From the NCBI GenBank assembly GCA_009774625.1, contig VSOB01000035.1:1-34597 (forward strand): DNA of 34,597 bases, written 5' to 3'. The notes beneath the pieces were generated by a model. It saw nothing but the letters and a program-made list of their open reading frames with translations. It did no database searches and had not been told where the DNA came from. This DNA is from Lachnospiraceae bacterium. GTDB taxonomy: Bacteria > Bacillota > Clostridia > Lachnospirales > Lachnospiraceae. The position numbers and the translations under genes were made by a program. Positions 24,216 through 31,975 of the stretch are shown here, piece after piece (position 1 is the first letter of the stretch; every line of letters starts with the position of its first letter).

Positions 24216-26221
24216 CAGAAAAAAACAAAACAATCAAGGTGGCATTTGTAGGCAATCCCAACTGCGGCAAGACCACATTGTTCAATGCGGTGACAGGCTC
24301 CAGGCTGAAGGTGGCTAACTGGCCCGGTGTGACAGTGGAAAAAAAGGAAGGCGCCGCGGAATATGAGGACTGCAGCCTGACGATTATAGACACACCGGGG
24401 ATCTATTCCCTGACCTGTTATACGATAGAAGAAAAAGTGACCAGACAGTGTGTGATGGATGATGAGATCGACGCCATTGTCAATGTTGTGGATGCCTCTT
24501 CCCTGGAGCGGAATCTGTATCTGACACTGCAGCTTCTGGAGCTGGGAAAGCCGGTGATTCTGGCGCTGAATATGATGGATATTGTGGAAGAGCGGGGAAT
24601 GGAAATTGATCTGCACAGGCTGCCGGAAATGCTGGGCGGCATTCCGGTGGTGCCTGTATCTGCAGCCAGACGGACAGGACTGGGCATCCTGCTGCACGCG
24701 GTGATACATCACTGTGAAGAGGGGGCGGCAGGCAATGTACTGACCTATGGGGAAGAGATCGAACATAAGATTGCCAAGCTGGAAGTGATGATGCAGGCCC
24801 GGTTTCCCAATCATTCCTGTGTCCGATGGCATGCGATCAAGCTGTTGGAAAATGATGAGGATGTGAGAAACGAACACCCCATATCCATTATGAACGTAGT
24901 GGAAAAAAGCTATGAAAAAGAGATCATTCAGCAAAAATATGCTTACATAGAGATGATTGTCAGAGAAGTATTGTTCCATAAAGAAAAAAAGGCAGCTTTT
25001 ACGGACAAAATAGACCGGATACTGACCCATCCCGTCTGGGGTGTGCCTATATTCCTGTTGATTATGTGTGTTGTCTTTCTGATGACTTTTCTGGTAGGAG
25101 ATTTCCTGAAGGCCGGATTTGAACATGCGCTGGGATGGCTGTCCGGACAGGCGGAGGGTTTTCTTTTGTTTGTGGGGTGTGCGCCCTGGCTCATTTCGCT
25201 GATCGTGGACGGGATCATAGCGGGGGTAGGCGGTATCCTGACTTTTATCCCCAATATTGTCATTTTATTTTTTGCGCTGGCCATGCTGGAGGACAGCGGC
25301 TATATGTCCCGTGTGGCTTATGTGATGGATACGATTATGGGCAGGGCGGGGCTTTCGGGTAAGGCGTTTCTGCCAATGATACTTGGGTTTGGATGCAGTG
25401 TTCCTGCGATTATGGCAACGCGGGCACTGGAGACGGAACGGGACCGGCGAAAGACTATGCTAATTACTCCTTTTATGTCCTGTTCGGCAAGACTGCCCAT
25501 TTATGTTCTGTTTTCAGATATGTTTTTTCCGGGTTATGCCCATCTGGCCGCTTTTTCCATGTATGCCATCGGTATGGGGGTTGCGATCCTGACCGCACTT
25601 TTGATGCACAGATGGGAGAAGAGCAAAGAGACGGTCAGTGACTGCCTGTTGATAGAGCTGCCGGAATACAAACGCCCCAATGGCAGGACCATTGGGATTT
25701 ATGTCTGGACAAAATTAAAAGATTATCTGGAAAAAGCAGGAACTACCATCTTTGTTGCTTCTATTATTATATGGTTTGTATTGAATTTCGGTATGCATGG
25801 TATGGTATCGGACCCGGCAGACAGTTTTGGCGCCATGATCGGCAGAGGGCTGATGCCGGTACTGGCGCCGGCGGGACTGGATATGTGGCAGATTGCGGTG
25901 GCTCTGATTTCCGGTATTTCTGCCAAAGAAGTGGTGGTCTCCAGCTTTGCGGTGCTTTTCGGTGTGATGAATGCCAATTCCGAGGCGGGAATGGCTGCCA
26001 TCATAGGTCATATTCATATGCAGAATCCGGCTTTTGGCCCGGTAAATGCCTATGCGCTCATGGTATTTTGCCTGCTGTATGTACCTTGTGCAGCCACCAT
26101 CGGCACTGTGAAAAAGGAGAGCGCTTCCTGGAAATTTACCATACAGATGGTGATATTCCAGCTTGTGCTGGCCTGGGCGGCTGCCGTGCTGGTATTTCAG
26201 ATTGGGAGCAGGCTGTTTTGA
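24212..26221 (+). CDS. feoB: Ferrous iron transporter B (GTPase-linked permease)
   Basis: FeoB imports Fe2+ across the cytoplasmic membrane and is the main iron uptake route of many anaerobes. The 669-residue protein has an N-terminal G domain with G1 GNPNCGKT (14-21), switch I region VANWPGVTVEKKEG, G3 DTPG (about 60-63) and G4 NMMD (about 119-122). The permease domain follows, with the two Gate motifs, the first showing the conserved Cys in GFGCSVPAIMATRAL and the second around SGISAKEVVVSSFAV. No feoC-like gene follows. Downstream lies a repeated hairpin element (26221-26262), then the hydrogenase operon. Confidence 0.95.
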   Translation: MTEKNKTIKVAFVGNPNCGKTTLFNAVTGSRLKVANWPGVTVEKKEGAAEYEDCSLTIIDTPGIYSLTCYTIEEKVTRQCVMDDEIDAIVNVVDASSLERNLYLTLQLLELGKPVILALNMMDIVEERGMEIDLHRLPEMLGGIPVVPVSAARRTGLGILLHAVIHHCEEGAAGNVLTYGEEIEHKIAKLEVMMQARFPNHSCVRWHAIKLLENDEDVRNEHPISIMNVVEKSYEKEIIQQKYAYIEMIVREVLFHKEKKAAFTDKIDRILTHPVWGVPIFLLIMCVVFLMTFLVGDFLKAGFEHALGWLSGQAEGFLLFVGCAPWLISLIVDGIIAGVGGILTFIPNIVILFFALAMLEDSGYMSRVAYVMDTIMGRAGLSGKAFLPMILGFGCSVPAIMATRALETERDRRKTMLITPFMSCSARLPIYVLFSDMFFPGYAHLAAFSMYAIGMGVAILTALLMHRWEKSKETVSDCLLIELPEYKRPNGRTIGIYVWTKLKDYLEKAGTTIFVASIIIWFVLNFGMHGMVSDPADSFGAMIGRGLMPVLAPAGLDMWQIAVALISGISAKEVVVSSFAVLFGVMNANSEAGMAAIIGHIHMQNPAFGPVNAYALMVFCLLYVPCAATIGTVKKESASWKFTIQMVIFQLVLAWAAAVLVFQIGSRLF

Positions 26222-26239
26222 TTTTTTATGATACAGGAA

Positions 26240-26262
26240 AATCCTGCCCGCAGGATTCTTTG
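26240..26262 (+). terminator. Palindromic hairpin downstream of feoB, weak terminator or leader element
   Basis: AATCCTGC (26240-26247) and GCAGGATT (26250-26257) form a hairpin followed by the short CTTTG. The flank and hairpin resemble the element in the pheS leader (9402-9458). Confidence 0.45.
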
Positions 26263-26344
26263 TGATAAAAGCCTTGATTTGTGCATCTCTTTATGTGAAA
26301 ATAGAACGTGAAGGCATGGATTTTACTTTGTGATGGAGGAGTGT

Positions 26345-27844
26345 ATGAGAGGAATTGAAACACAGGTCAGAAAAATCAGGAGACGTGTCTTTAAAGAAAT
26401 CGCGTCTCTTGCTTATCATTCGGAAAACCTGATTGACGATATGGAGGCGCTTCCTTATAAAATCGTGGATCATTCGGAATCCATTTACCGGGAGAGCGTC
26501 TATCGGGAGCGGGCTATCATCCGGGAACAGCTTCGTCTGGCGATGGGAATGAGCCTGCGTCCGGAAAATGTCCCGGTGCATGTAACACAGGGACTGGAAG
26601 AAAGCAACATCGACGAGAAATACTATGAACCGCCGCTGATGCAGGTCATTCCGTCCGCCTGCAATGCCTGCCCGGTCAATGAATATGAAGTAACCAACCG
26701 TTGTATGGGCTGTGTGGCCCATCCATGTAATGAAGTATGCCCGAAAGGCGCCATTTCGATGGTAAACGGCAAGTCTTACATCGATCAGGAGAAATGTATC
26801 CGATGCGGTAAATGTAAGGCTGTCTGCCCGTATGATGCGATTTCCCATCAGGTCAGACCCTGCGCTGGAGCCTGCGGTGTGGGCGCCATTCAAAGTGACG
26901 CATCGGGAAGGGCTGTGATAGACAATGATCTGTGTGTGTCCTGCGGACAGTGCATGGTGAGCTGCCCGTTTGGTGCGATTGCGGACAAGTCTCAAATCTT
27001 TCAGTTGATCCGTGCCATGCAGTCGGGCAGAAAGATTATAGCGCAGGTTGCGCCTGCCTTTGCAGGACAGTTCGGTCCTAAGGTCACTCCGGATATGTTA
27101 AAGACGGCGCTGAAGGAGCTGGGTTTTGCAGATGTGTATGAGACGGCGCTGGGAGCGGATCTGGGTGCGATGGCGGAAGCGGAGCACTATGTCCATGAGG
27201 TGGCAACCGGTAATCTGCCGTTTCTTCTGACATCCTGCTGCCCTTCCTGGTCTATGCTGGCGAAAAAGTTTTTCCCGGAGACGATCAGCAATATTTCCAA
27301 TGAACTGACGCCTATGGTGGCAACGGCCCGGATCATCAAAGAGGAGCATCCGGATGCCAGTGTGGTCTTTATCGGTCCCTGTGCATCCAAAAAGCTGGAG
27401 GCTTCCAGAAGAACGGTCCGCTCGGATGTGGATTTCGTCATTACATTTGAAGAACTGACAGGCATGTTTGAGGCAAAGGGGATTTTATTGGATGAGATTG
27501 CCGCAATGGATGAGCTGAAAGGTGCTACCGGAGCCGGAAGAGGCTACGGAGTGGCAGGCGGAGTGGCAAGCGCCATTGAGGACTGCATCCGGGAGTATTA
27601 TCCTGAGGTGGAAGTCAATATCGAACATGCGGAGAGTCTTGCAGAATGTAAAAAGATGCTGATGCTGGCCAAAGTAGGGAAGAAAAAGGGCTGCCTGATT
27701 GAGGGAATGGCATGTCCCGGCGGATGTGTGGCCGGTGCAGGCACCAATATTCCGGTGGCAGCGGCAGCCAAAGAGGTGGGCAAATTCAAGGCGGCCGCTG
27801 AGCAGAAGCTGCCCGGTCTGGCAGGAACGGAGGAAAAATCATGA
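26345..27844 (+). CDS. Monomeric [FeFe] hydrogenase, group B-like
   Basis: A 499-residue iron-only hydrogenase, which couples reduced ferredoxin to hydrogen production or uptake. The N-terminal 90 residues are helical. A ferredoxin-like region follows, with four-cysteine clusters including CNACPVNEYEVTNRCMGC, CIRCGKCKAVCP and CVSCGQCMVSCP. The H-cluster domain has L1 TSCCPSW (296-302, Cys298/Cys299), L2 PCASKK (Cys346) and L3 MACPGGC (Cys457, Cys461). The L2 motif lacks the Met of classical HydA (GPC instead of MPC), which fits group B enzymes; the subgroup is inferred. The ATG at 26345 has GGAGG upstream; a GTG at 26330 and an ATG at 26333 are alternatives. HydEFG maturases are not in the window. 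The stop overlaps gltX. Confidence 0.9.
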   Translation: MRGIETQVRKIRRRVFKEIASLAYHSENLIDDMEALPYKIVDHSESIYRESVYRERAIIREQLRLAMGMSLRPENVPVHVTQGLEESNIDEKYYEPPLMQVIPSACNACPVNEYEVTNRCMGCVAHPCNEVCPKGAISMVNGKSYIDQEKCIRCGKCKAVCPYDAISHQVRPCAGACGVGAIQSDASGRAVIDNDLCVSCGQCMVSCPFGAIADKSQIFQLIRAMQSGRKIIAQVAPAFAGQFGPKVTPDMLKTALKELGFADVYETALGADLGAMAEAEHYVHEVATGNLPFLLTSCCPSWSMLAKKFFPETISNISNELTPMVATARIIKEEHPDASVVFIGPCASKKLEASRRTVRSDVDFVITFEELTGMFEAKGILLDEIAAMDELKGATGAGRGYGVAGGVASAIEDCIREYYPEVEVNIEHAESLAECKKMLMLAKVGKKKGCLIEGMACPGGCVAGAGTNIPVAAAAKEVGKFKAAAEQKLPGLAGTEEKS

Positions 27845-29292
27845 AAAAAATCAGAACCAGATTTGCGCCCAGCCCCACAGGCCGTATGCATGTGGGGAAT
27901 CTGCGGACGGCGCTGTATGCCTATTTGATTGCAAAGCATGAGGGCGGGGATTTTATCCTGCGTATAGAGGATACGGATCAGGAGCGTCTCGTGGAAGGTG
28001 CAGTGGATATTATATACCGGACTCTGCAGAAAACCGGACTTTGGCACGATGAAGGACCTGACAAGGATAAGGGGGCAGGCCCATATGTACAGAGCCAGCG
28101 GCAGGCACAGGGGCTGTATCTGAAATATGCCAGAGAACTGGTGGAGAAAGGAGAGGCCTATTATTGCTTTTGTGATAAAGAGCGGCTTGCCTCCCTGACA
28201 AGGACGGTGGATGGGAAGGAAATCAATGTGTATGACAAACATTGCCTTTCACTTTCCAGGGAAGAAGTGGAGGAAAAACTGGCATCCGGTATCCCTTATG
28301 TGATCCGCCAGAACAATCCGGTGGAAGGGACCACCTCTTTTCATGATGATATCTATGGTGAGATTACGGTAAGCAATGAGGAGTTGGATGACATGATTCT
28401 GATGAAATCAGACGGTTATCCCACCTATAACTTTGCCAATGTGGTGGATGATCATCTGATGGGGATCACCCATGTGGTCAGAGGCAATGAGTATCTTTCT
28501 TCTTCTCCCAAATACAACAGACTGTATGAAGCCTTTGGCTGGGAGGTTCCTGTCTATGTGCATTGTCCGCTGATCACCGATGAAGATCATCATAAGCTGT
28601 CCAAGCGGTGCGGACATTCTTCTTATGAAGATCTGGTGGAGCAGGGATTTCTGACAGAAGCCATTGTGAACTTTGTGGCGCTTCTTGGCTGGAGTCCGGC
28701 AGACAACAGGGAAGTGTTTTCTCTGGAAGAACTGACAGAGGCATTTGATTATCACCATATGTCAAAATCCCCGGCGGTATTTGATTATACTAAGCTGAAG
28801 TGGATGAACGGGGAGTACATCAAGGCAATGGAATTTGCCCCTTTTTATGAGATGGCTTTGCCTTATCTGAAAAAAGTGATTACAAAAGAGCTGGACTTTT
28901 CCAAAATAGCAGCTATGGTCAAGACCAGAATTGAAGTATTCCCGGATATTTTGGAAATGGTGGATTTCTTTGAGACATTGCCGGATTATGATCCGCAGAT
29001 GTATTGCCATAAGAAAATGAAAACCACGAAAGAATCTGCACTGGAAGTGCTGAAGGAGCTTTTGCCTGTGCTGGAGGTACAGGAGGATTACAGCAATGAT
29101 GCCCTGTATCAGACGTTGCTGGCTTATGTGGAGCAGAAAGGCTGCAAGAACGGTTATGTGATGTGGCCGGTACGGACAGCAGTATCCGGAAAACAGATGA
29201 CGCCTGCCGGCGCCACGGAAATTATGGAAATACTGGGGAAAGAAGAATCTTTACTGCGGATTCGAAGAGGGATCGCACTGCTTGAAGGATAA
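27841..29292 (+). CDS. gltX: Glutamyl-tRNA synthetase
   Basis: GltX charges tRNA-Glu. In organisms lacking GlnRS it may also charge tRNA-Gln for later amidation. The 483-residue class I enzyme has the HIGH-equivalent HVGN (17-20, in APSPTGRMHVGN) and the KMSKS-equivalent KLSKR (252-256), followed by the alpha-helical anticodon-binding domain (about 330-483). The start overlaps the hydrogenase stop (ATGA), with GGAGG seven or so bases upstream inside the hydrogenase gene. The 3' end overlaps the helicase gene by 11 bases. No T-box is visible before it, so it depends on the hydrogenase transcript or an internal promoter. Confidence 0.95.
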   Translation: MKKIRTRFAPSPTGRMHVGNLRTALYAYLIAKHEGGDFILRIEDTDQERLVEGAVDIIYRTLQKTGLWHDEGPDKDKGAGPYVQSQRQAQGLYLKYARELVEKGEAYYCFCDKERLASLTRTVDGKEINVYDKHCLSLSREEVEEKLASGIPYVIRQNNPVEGTTSFHDDIYGEITVSNEELDDMILMKSDGYPTYNFANVVDDHLMGITHVVRGNEYLSSSPKYNRLYEAFGWEVPVYVHCPLITDEDHHKLSKRCGHSSYEDLVEQGFLTEAIVNFVALLGWSPADNREVFSLEELTEAFDYHHMSKSPAVFDYTKLKWMNGEYIKAMEFAPFYEMALPYLKKVITKELDFSKIAAMVKTRIEVFPDILEMVDFFETLPDYDPQMYCHKKMKTTKESALEVLKELLPVLEVQEDYSNDALYQTLLAYVEQKGCKNGYVMWPVRTAVSGKQMTPAGATEIMEILGKEESLLRIRRGIALLEG

Positions 29293-31093
29293 TCTGCAGA
29301 ACTTTAATGCTTCCCAGCGGGAAGCAATCTGCCACGGCGACGGGCCTGCATTGGTACTGGCAGGTCCGGGCAGTGGCAAGACGACGGTGATTACCAGGCG
29401 GCTGGTATATCTGACAGGGACACTGGGAATACCGCCGGAAAAAATTACAGTAGTCACTTTTACCAAAGCTGCTGCCATGGAGATGCAGCAGAGGTTTCAT
29501 TCTCTGGCCGGGGCCGGACTCATGGTCCGTTTCGGCACATTTCACGCACTCTATTATCACATCCTGAGAAACAGTCAATCCGGTGTCTCCCTGACCTTGA
29601 TAAAGGAAACAGAAAAACAGGCTTTTCTCCGGCAGATTCTGTGCAGTCAGCGACTGGATCCGGATCTGGCGCCTGCATTTTCAGAGGAGTTTGGCCGACT
29701 GAAAACGGGCAGCCCACAGAACCCGGCAGCCATCGGGACGGCATCGCCGGAACAGGTTCTTTGCATATTTCAGACATTCCGAAACCGCTGTAGAGAAAGC
29801 GGGAAGCTGGATTTTGATGATATGGCCTATGAATGTCTGCGGATGTTTGAGGATAGACCGGATATTCTCAGACGGTGGCAGAAGCAGTGCCGTTATATTC
29901 TGGCAGATGAATATCAGGATGCTTCTCCGATTCAGGACCGGATTCTGTCTATGCTGGCTCTGCCGGAGAACAATCTGTTTCTGGTGGGAGATGATGACCA
30001 GTCGATTTACGGATTCCGGGGTGCAGGTACAGAACTTATGCTGTCTTTTCCCAGGCGATATCCGCAGGCCAGACAGATCTATCTGGAGATGAATTACCGG
30101 TGCAGACCGGGAATCATCCGGGCTGCGGAAACTGTGATCCGGGAAAATAAAACCCGGTTTGAGAAAAAGCAGATTCCGGCACGGGAAAGTTCCGGCAGTA
30201 AAGAAGTGGTCTGCCGGGGGTTTGCAGACCAGGATGCAGAAAACCGGGAGATCCTGCGGATACTGCAGGAGGCCGGGAGGCGGGGAAGGCTGGCAGATAC
30301 GGCAGTCCTGTTCCGCAGGCATGCGGACGGAACAGCGCTTATGAGTCTGCTGGAGCGGCATCATATTCCCATGATCTGTATGGAACAGGAAAAGTCCCTG
30401 TATGATCATTACGTGACAAAGGATGTTACGGCATACCTTAAGCTGATGCATGGCGACAGAAGCAGAAAAGAATTTTACCGTGTCATGAATCGTCCGAACC
30501 GTGGAATCGCGCGGGAAGGGTGCATGGGAGAAAGGGTGGATTTTGCCGGATTGCTCCGATATCACGCGGGAGAGCAGGAGACAGAGAGACAGATCAAAAA
30601 ACTGGAATGGGACTTTGTGAGAGCCGGTGGTATGAGTCTGTATGCGGCGGTGATGTATCTGCGGAAGGGCATGGGATATGAAGCATGGCTGCGGCAGGAA
30701 TATCAGGGAACCATGCTGGAGCAGGCAATGCGGGTTTTGGGACGGCTGCAGGAACTCGCTGGCCGGAGCGCAGACATCGGTCAGTGGAACGCACATCTGG
30801 AAGCGGGAAAACAGACAGGAAAATCCGGCAGGGCATCGGAAAAAAGCAGAGAAGCCGTTTCTGTTTTGACCTGCCACGGCGCCAAAGGGCTGGAATTTGA
30901 CCATGTGATTCTGCCCGATCTGAATGAAGGCAGTATACCACACAAAAAAGCAGTGACCGAACAGGAAATCGAAGAGGAACGGAGAATCCTGTATGTAGGC
31001 ATGACCCGTGCCAGGGAACGGCTTTCTCTTTTTTACCGGACGGGAACAAAAGAAGAACCGGAAATCAAGTCCCGGTTCTTACAGGTTCTGTAG
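29282..31093 (+). CDS. UvrD/PcrA-like superfamily 1 DNA helicase, short form
   Basis: A 603-residue 3'-5' DNA helicase of the UvrD/Rep/PcrA family, presumably acting in DNA repair or replication restart. The motifs run in order: Q-motif-like NASQREAI, Walker A AGPGSGKTT (27-35), motif Ia VVTFTKAAAMEM, motif II DEYQD (209-213), motif III VGDDDQSIYGFRGA, motif V CHGAKGLEFDHV and motif VI RRILYVGMTRARERL. It is about 100-150 residues shorter than canonical PcrA, with a reduced 2B region and no C-terminal Tudor-like tail. The TTG start lies inside gltX (11-base overlap) with a weak GAGGGA upstream. A terminator hairpin lies in its last codons. Confidence 0.9.
   Translation: MKDNLQNFNASQREAICHGDGPALVLAGPGSGKTTVITRRLVYLTGTLGIPPEKITVVTFTKAAAMEMQQRFHSLAGAGLMVRFGTFHALYYHILRNSQSGVSLTLIKETEKQAFLRQILCSQRLDPDLAPAFSEEFGRLKTGSPQNPAAIGTASPEQVLCIFQTFRNRCRESGKLDFDDMAYECLRMFEDRPDILRRWQKQCRYILADEYQDASPIQDRILSMLALPENNLFLVGDDDQSIYGFRGAGTELMLSFPRRYPQARQIYLEMNYRCRPGIIRAAETVIRENKTRFEKKQIPARESSGSKEVVCRGFADQDAENREILRILQEAGRRGRLADTAVLFRRHADGTALMSLLERHHIPMICMEQEKSLYDHYVTKDVTAYLKLMHGDRSRKEFYRVMNRPNRGIAREGCMGERVDFAGLLRYHAGEQETERQIKKLEWDFVRAGGMSLYAAVMYLRKGMGYEAWLRQEYQGTMLEQAMRVLGRLQELAGRSADIGQWNAHLEAGKQTGKSGRASEKSREAVSVLTCHGAKGLEFDHVILPDLNEGSIPHKKAVTEQEIEEERRILYVGMTRARERLSLFYRTGTKEEPEIKSRFLQVL
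31053..31080. terminator. Probable bidirectional terminator between convergent genes
   Basis: AAGAACCGG (31053-31061) pairs perfectly with CCGGTTCTT (31072-31080) with a ten-base loop. On the minus strand a T-rich CTTCTTTT stretch borders it. It lies inside the last codons of the helicase gene and about 50 bp after the DUF1292 stop. Confidence 0.65.
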
Positions 31094-31131
31094 ATTCTGA
31101 CAGTAGTGTCATTGAAATTTCATATGACGTG

Positions 31132-31455
31132 TTACATGTCCTCTTCTCCTACGATCTCGTCAAATTCTGCATTGTCCAGATATTCATCGAAAACATCGGC
31201 AACGATTTCATACTCTGCCTCATCCTCAATGTATGTCAGTTCCGGCTCTGCATTCGGATCGTTTTCATCCTCATGATACCGGTAGAACCATACTTCTCCG
31301 TCTGTATTTTCGCCGTTTTCATCCAGTGGAAGAAGGGCAATATAATCCTGATTCTGCAGAGTCAGAATCGTAATAATCGCGCAGGTAACTCTGGAACCGT
31401 CTTCCAGATCCAGTTCAACAGTCATTTCTTCATCGTTTTCCATACTGTTCCCCAT
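31132..31455 (-). CDS. DUF1292 domain protein
   Basis: A very acidic 107-residue protein of the DUF1292 family, found throughout Firmicutes and of unknown function. The core reads as beta strands: MTVELDLEDGSRVTCAII, TLQNQDYIALLPLDENG, then VWFYRYHED and a Glu/Asp-rich C-terminal tail. It is the only minus-strand gene in the window and converges on the helicase. Its start ATG (31455) is about ten bases from AAAGGAC; an internal ATG at 31443 is an alternative. A SigA-like promoter lies upstream (31497-31525). Confidence 0.88.
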   Translation of the reverse strand: MGNSMENDEEMTVELDLEDGSRVTCAIITILTLQNQDYIALLPLDENGENTDGEVWFYRYHEDENDPNAEPELTYIEDEAEYEIVADVFDEYLDNAEFDEIVGEEDM

Positions 31456-31496
31456 AATTTTTACCGTCCTTTCTGATACTTTATTATCCCCACCCT

Positions 31497-31525
31497 ATTG
31501 TACAAAAATATGACTAAAAAGTAAA
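31497..31525 (-). promoter_or_regulatory. SigA-type promoter of the DUF1292 gene
   Basis: On the minus strand TTTACT (31525-31520), 17-bp spacer, TACAAT (31502-31497), about 40 bp before the start codon. Confidence 0.55.
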
Positions 31526-31583
31526 GAAGGATAAAAACTATTGTATAAATTCATATAAAATCGTCGCACCGCCGCCACCTTTG

Positions 31584-31592
31584 TGATATAAT
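31584..31592 (+). promoter_or_regulatory. Extended -10 promoter directly before the tandem repeat
   Basis: TGATATAAT is a consensus TGnTATAAT extended -10. There is no clear -35, which extended -10 promoters can tolerate. The start point would be near 31599, the first base of the repeat array, giving a leader of about 375 nt before the GH13 gene. Confidence 0.6.
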
Positions 31593-31598
31593 AGCCGC

Positions 31599-31879
31599 AG
31601 AGGAAAAACAAGCGGCTGCGGAGCAGACATTTGTTTTTCATGCGGCATTAACGAGCAAACGTCCGATGAAATCGGACAAAGGAGCGCGAAAGCGCGGGCT
31701 TGCGAGTGGAAGGAAGAAAGAGGAAAAACAAGCGGCTGCGGAGCAGACATTTGTTTTTCATGCGGCATTAACGAGCAAACGTCCGATGAAATCGGACAAA
31801 GGAGCGCGAAAGCGCGGGCTTGCGAGTGGAAAGAAGAAAGAGGAAAAACAAGCGGCTGCGGAGCAGACATTTGTTTTTC
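31599..31879 (+). repeat. 120-bp tandem repeat (2.3 copies) of three hairpins, transcribed leader
   Basis: Units 31601-31720 and 31721-31840 are identical except at one base (G31712 versus A31832), and a 39-bp partial third copy spans 31841-31879. Each unit contains hairpin A (GAAAAACAA 31603-31611 with TTGTTTTTC 31631-31639, enclosing CTGC-GGA-GCAG), hairpin B (GTCCGAT 31661-31667 with ATCGGAC 31671-31677, GAA loop) and hairpin C (GCGC-GAAA-GCGC, 31684-31695, a GNRA tetraloop). The order is A-B-C-A-B-C-A. The period is 40 codons, so frames stay open on both strands, but no start with an SD is seen. This fills most of the 520-bp gap before the GH13 gene. It may be a dispersed family element; I cannot check other copies. 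Confidence 0.9.
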
Positions 31880-31975
31880 GCGCGAATTGAAAGACTAAAA
31901 TGAATATCAGTGAGGGGAGCCAGGTAACATAGCGGTGGATTATATGGACTTATTTACTTGAAAAGGAAGGCAGCT

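Noticed and set aside
29681..30943. 420-codon minus-strand ORF
   Set aside because: It lies antisense to the helicase, which has all SF1 motifs; the antisense protein is low-complexity with no recognisable domain.
31538..31870. Minus-strand repeat ORF (110 codons, repeated MSAPQPLVFP unit) and a plus-strand 74-codon ORF from 31666
   Set aside because: Both frames are open only because the 120-bp repeat is a multiple of three. Neither has a convincing SD, and the plus-strand frame has no start at its 5' end.
31601..31879. CRISPR array
   Set aside because: The direct repeat is 120 bp, the intervening parts are identical rather than unique, and there are no cas genes.
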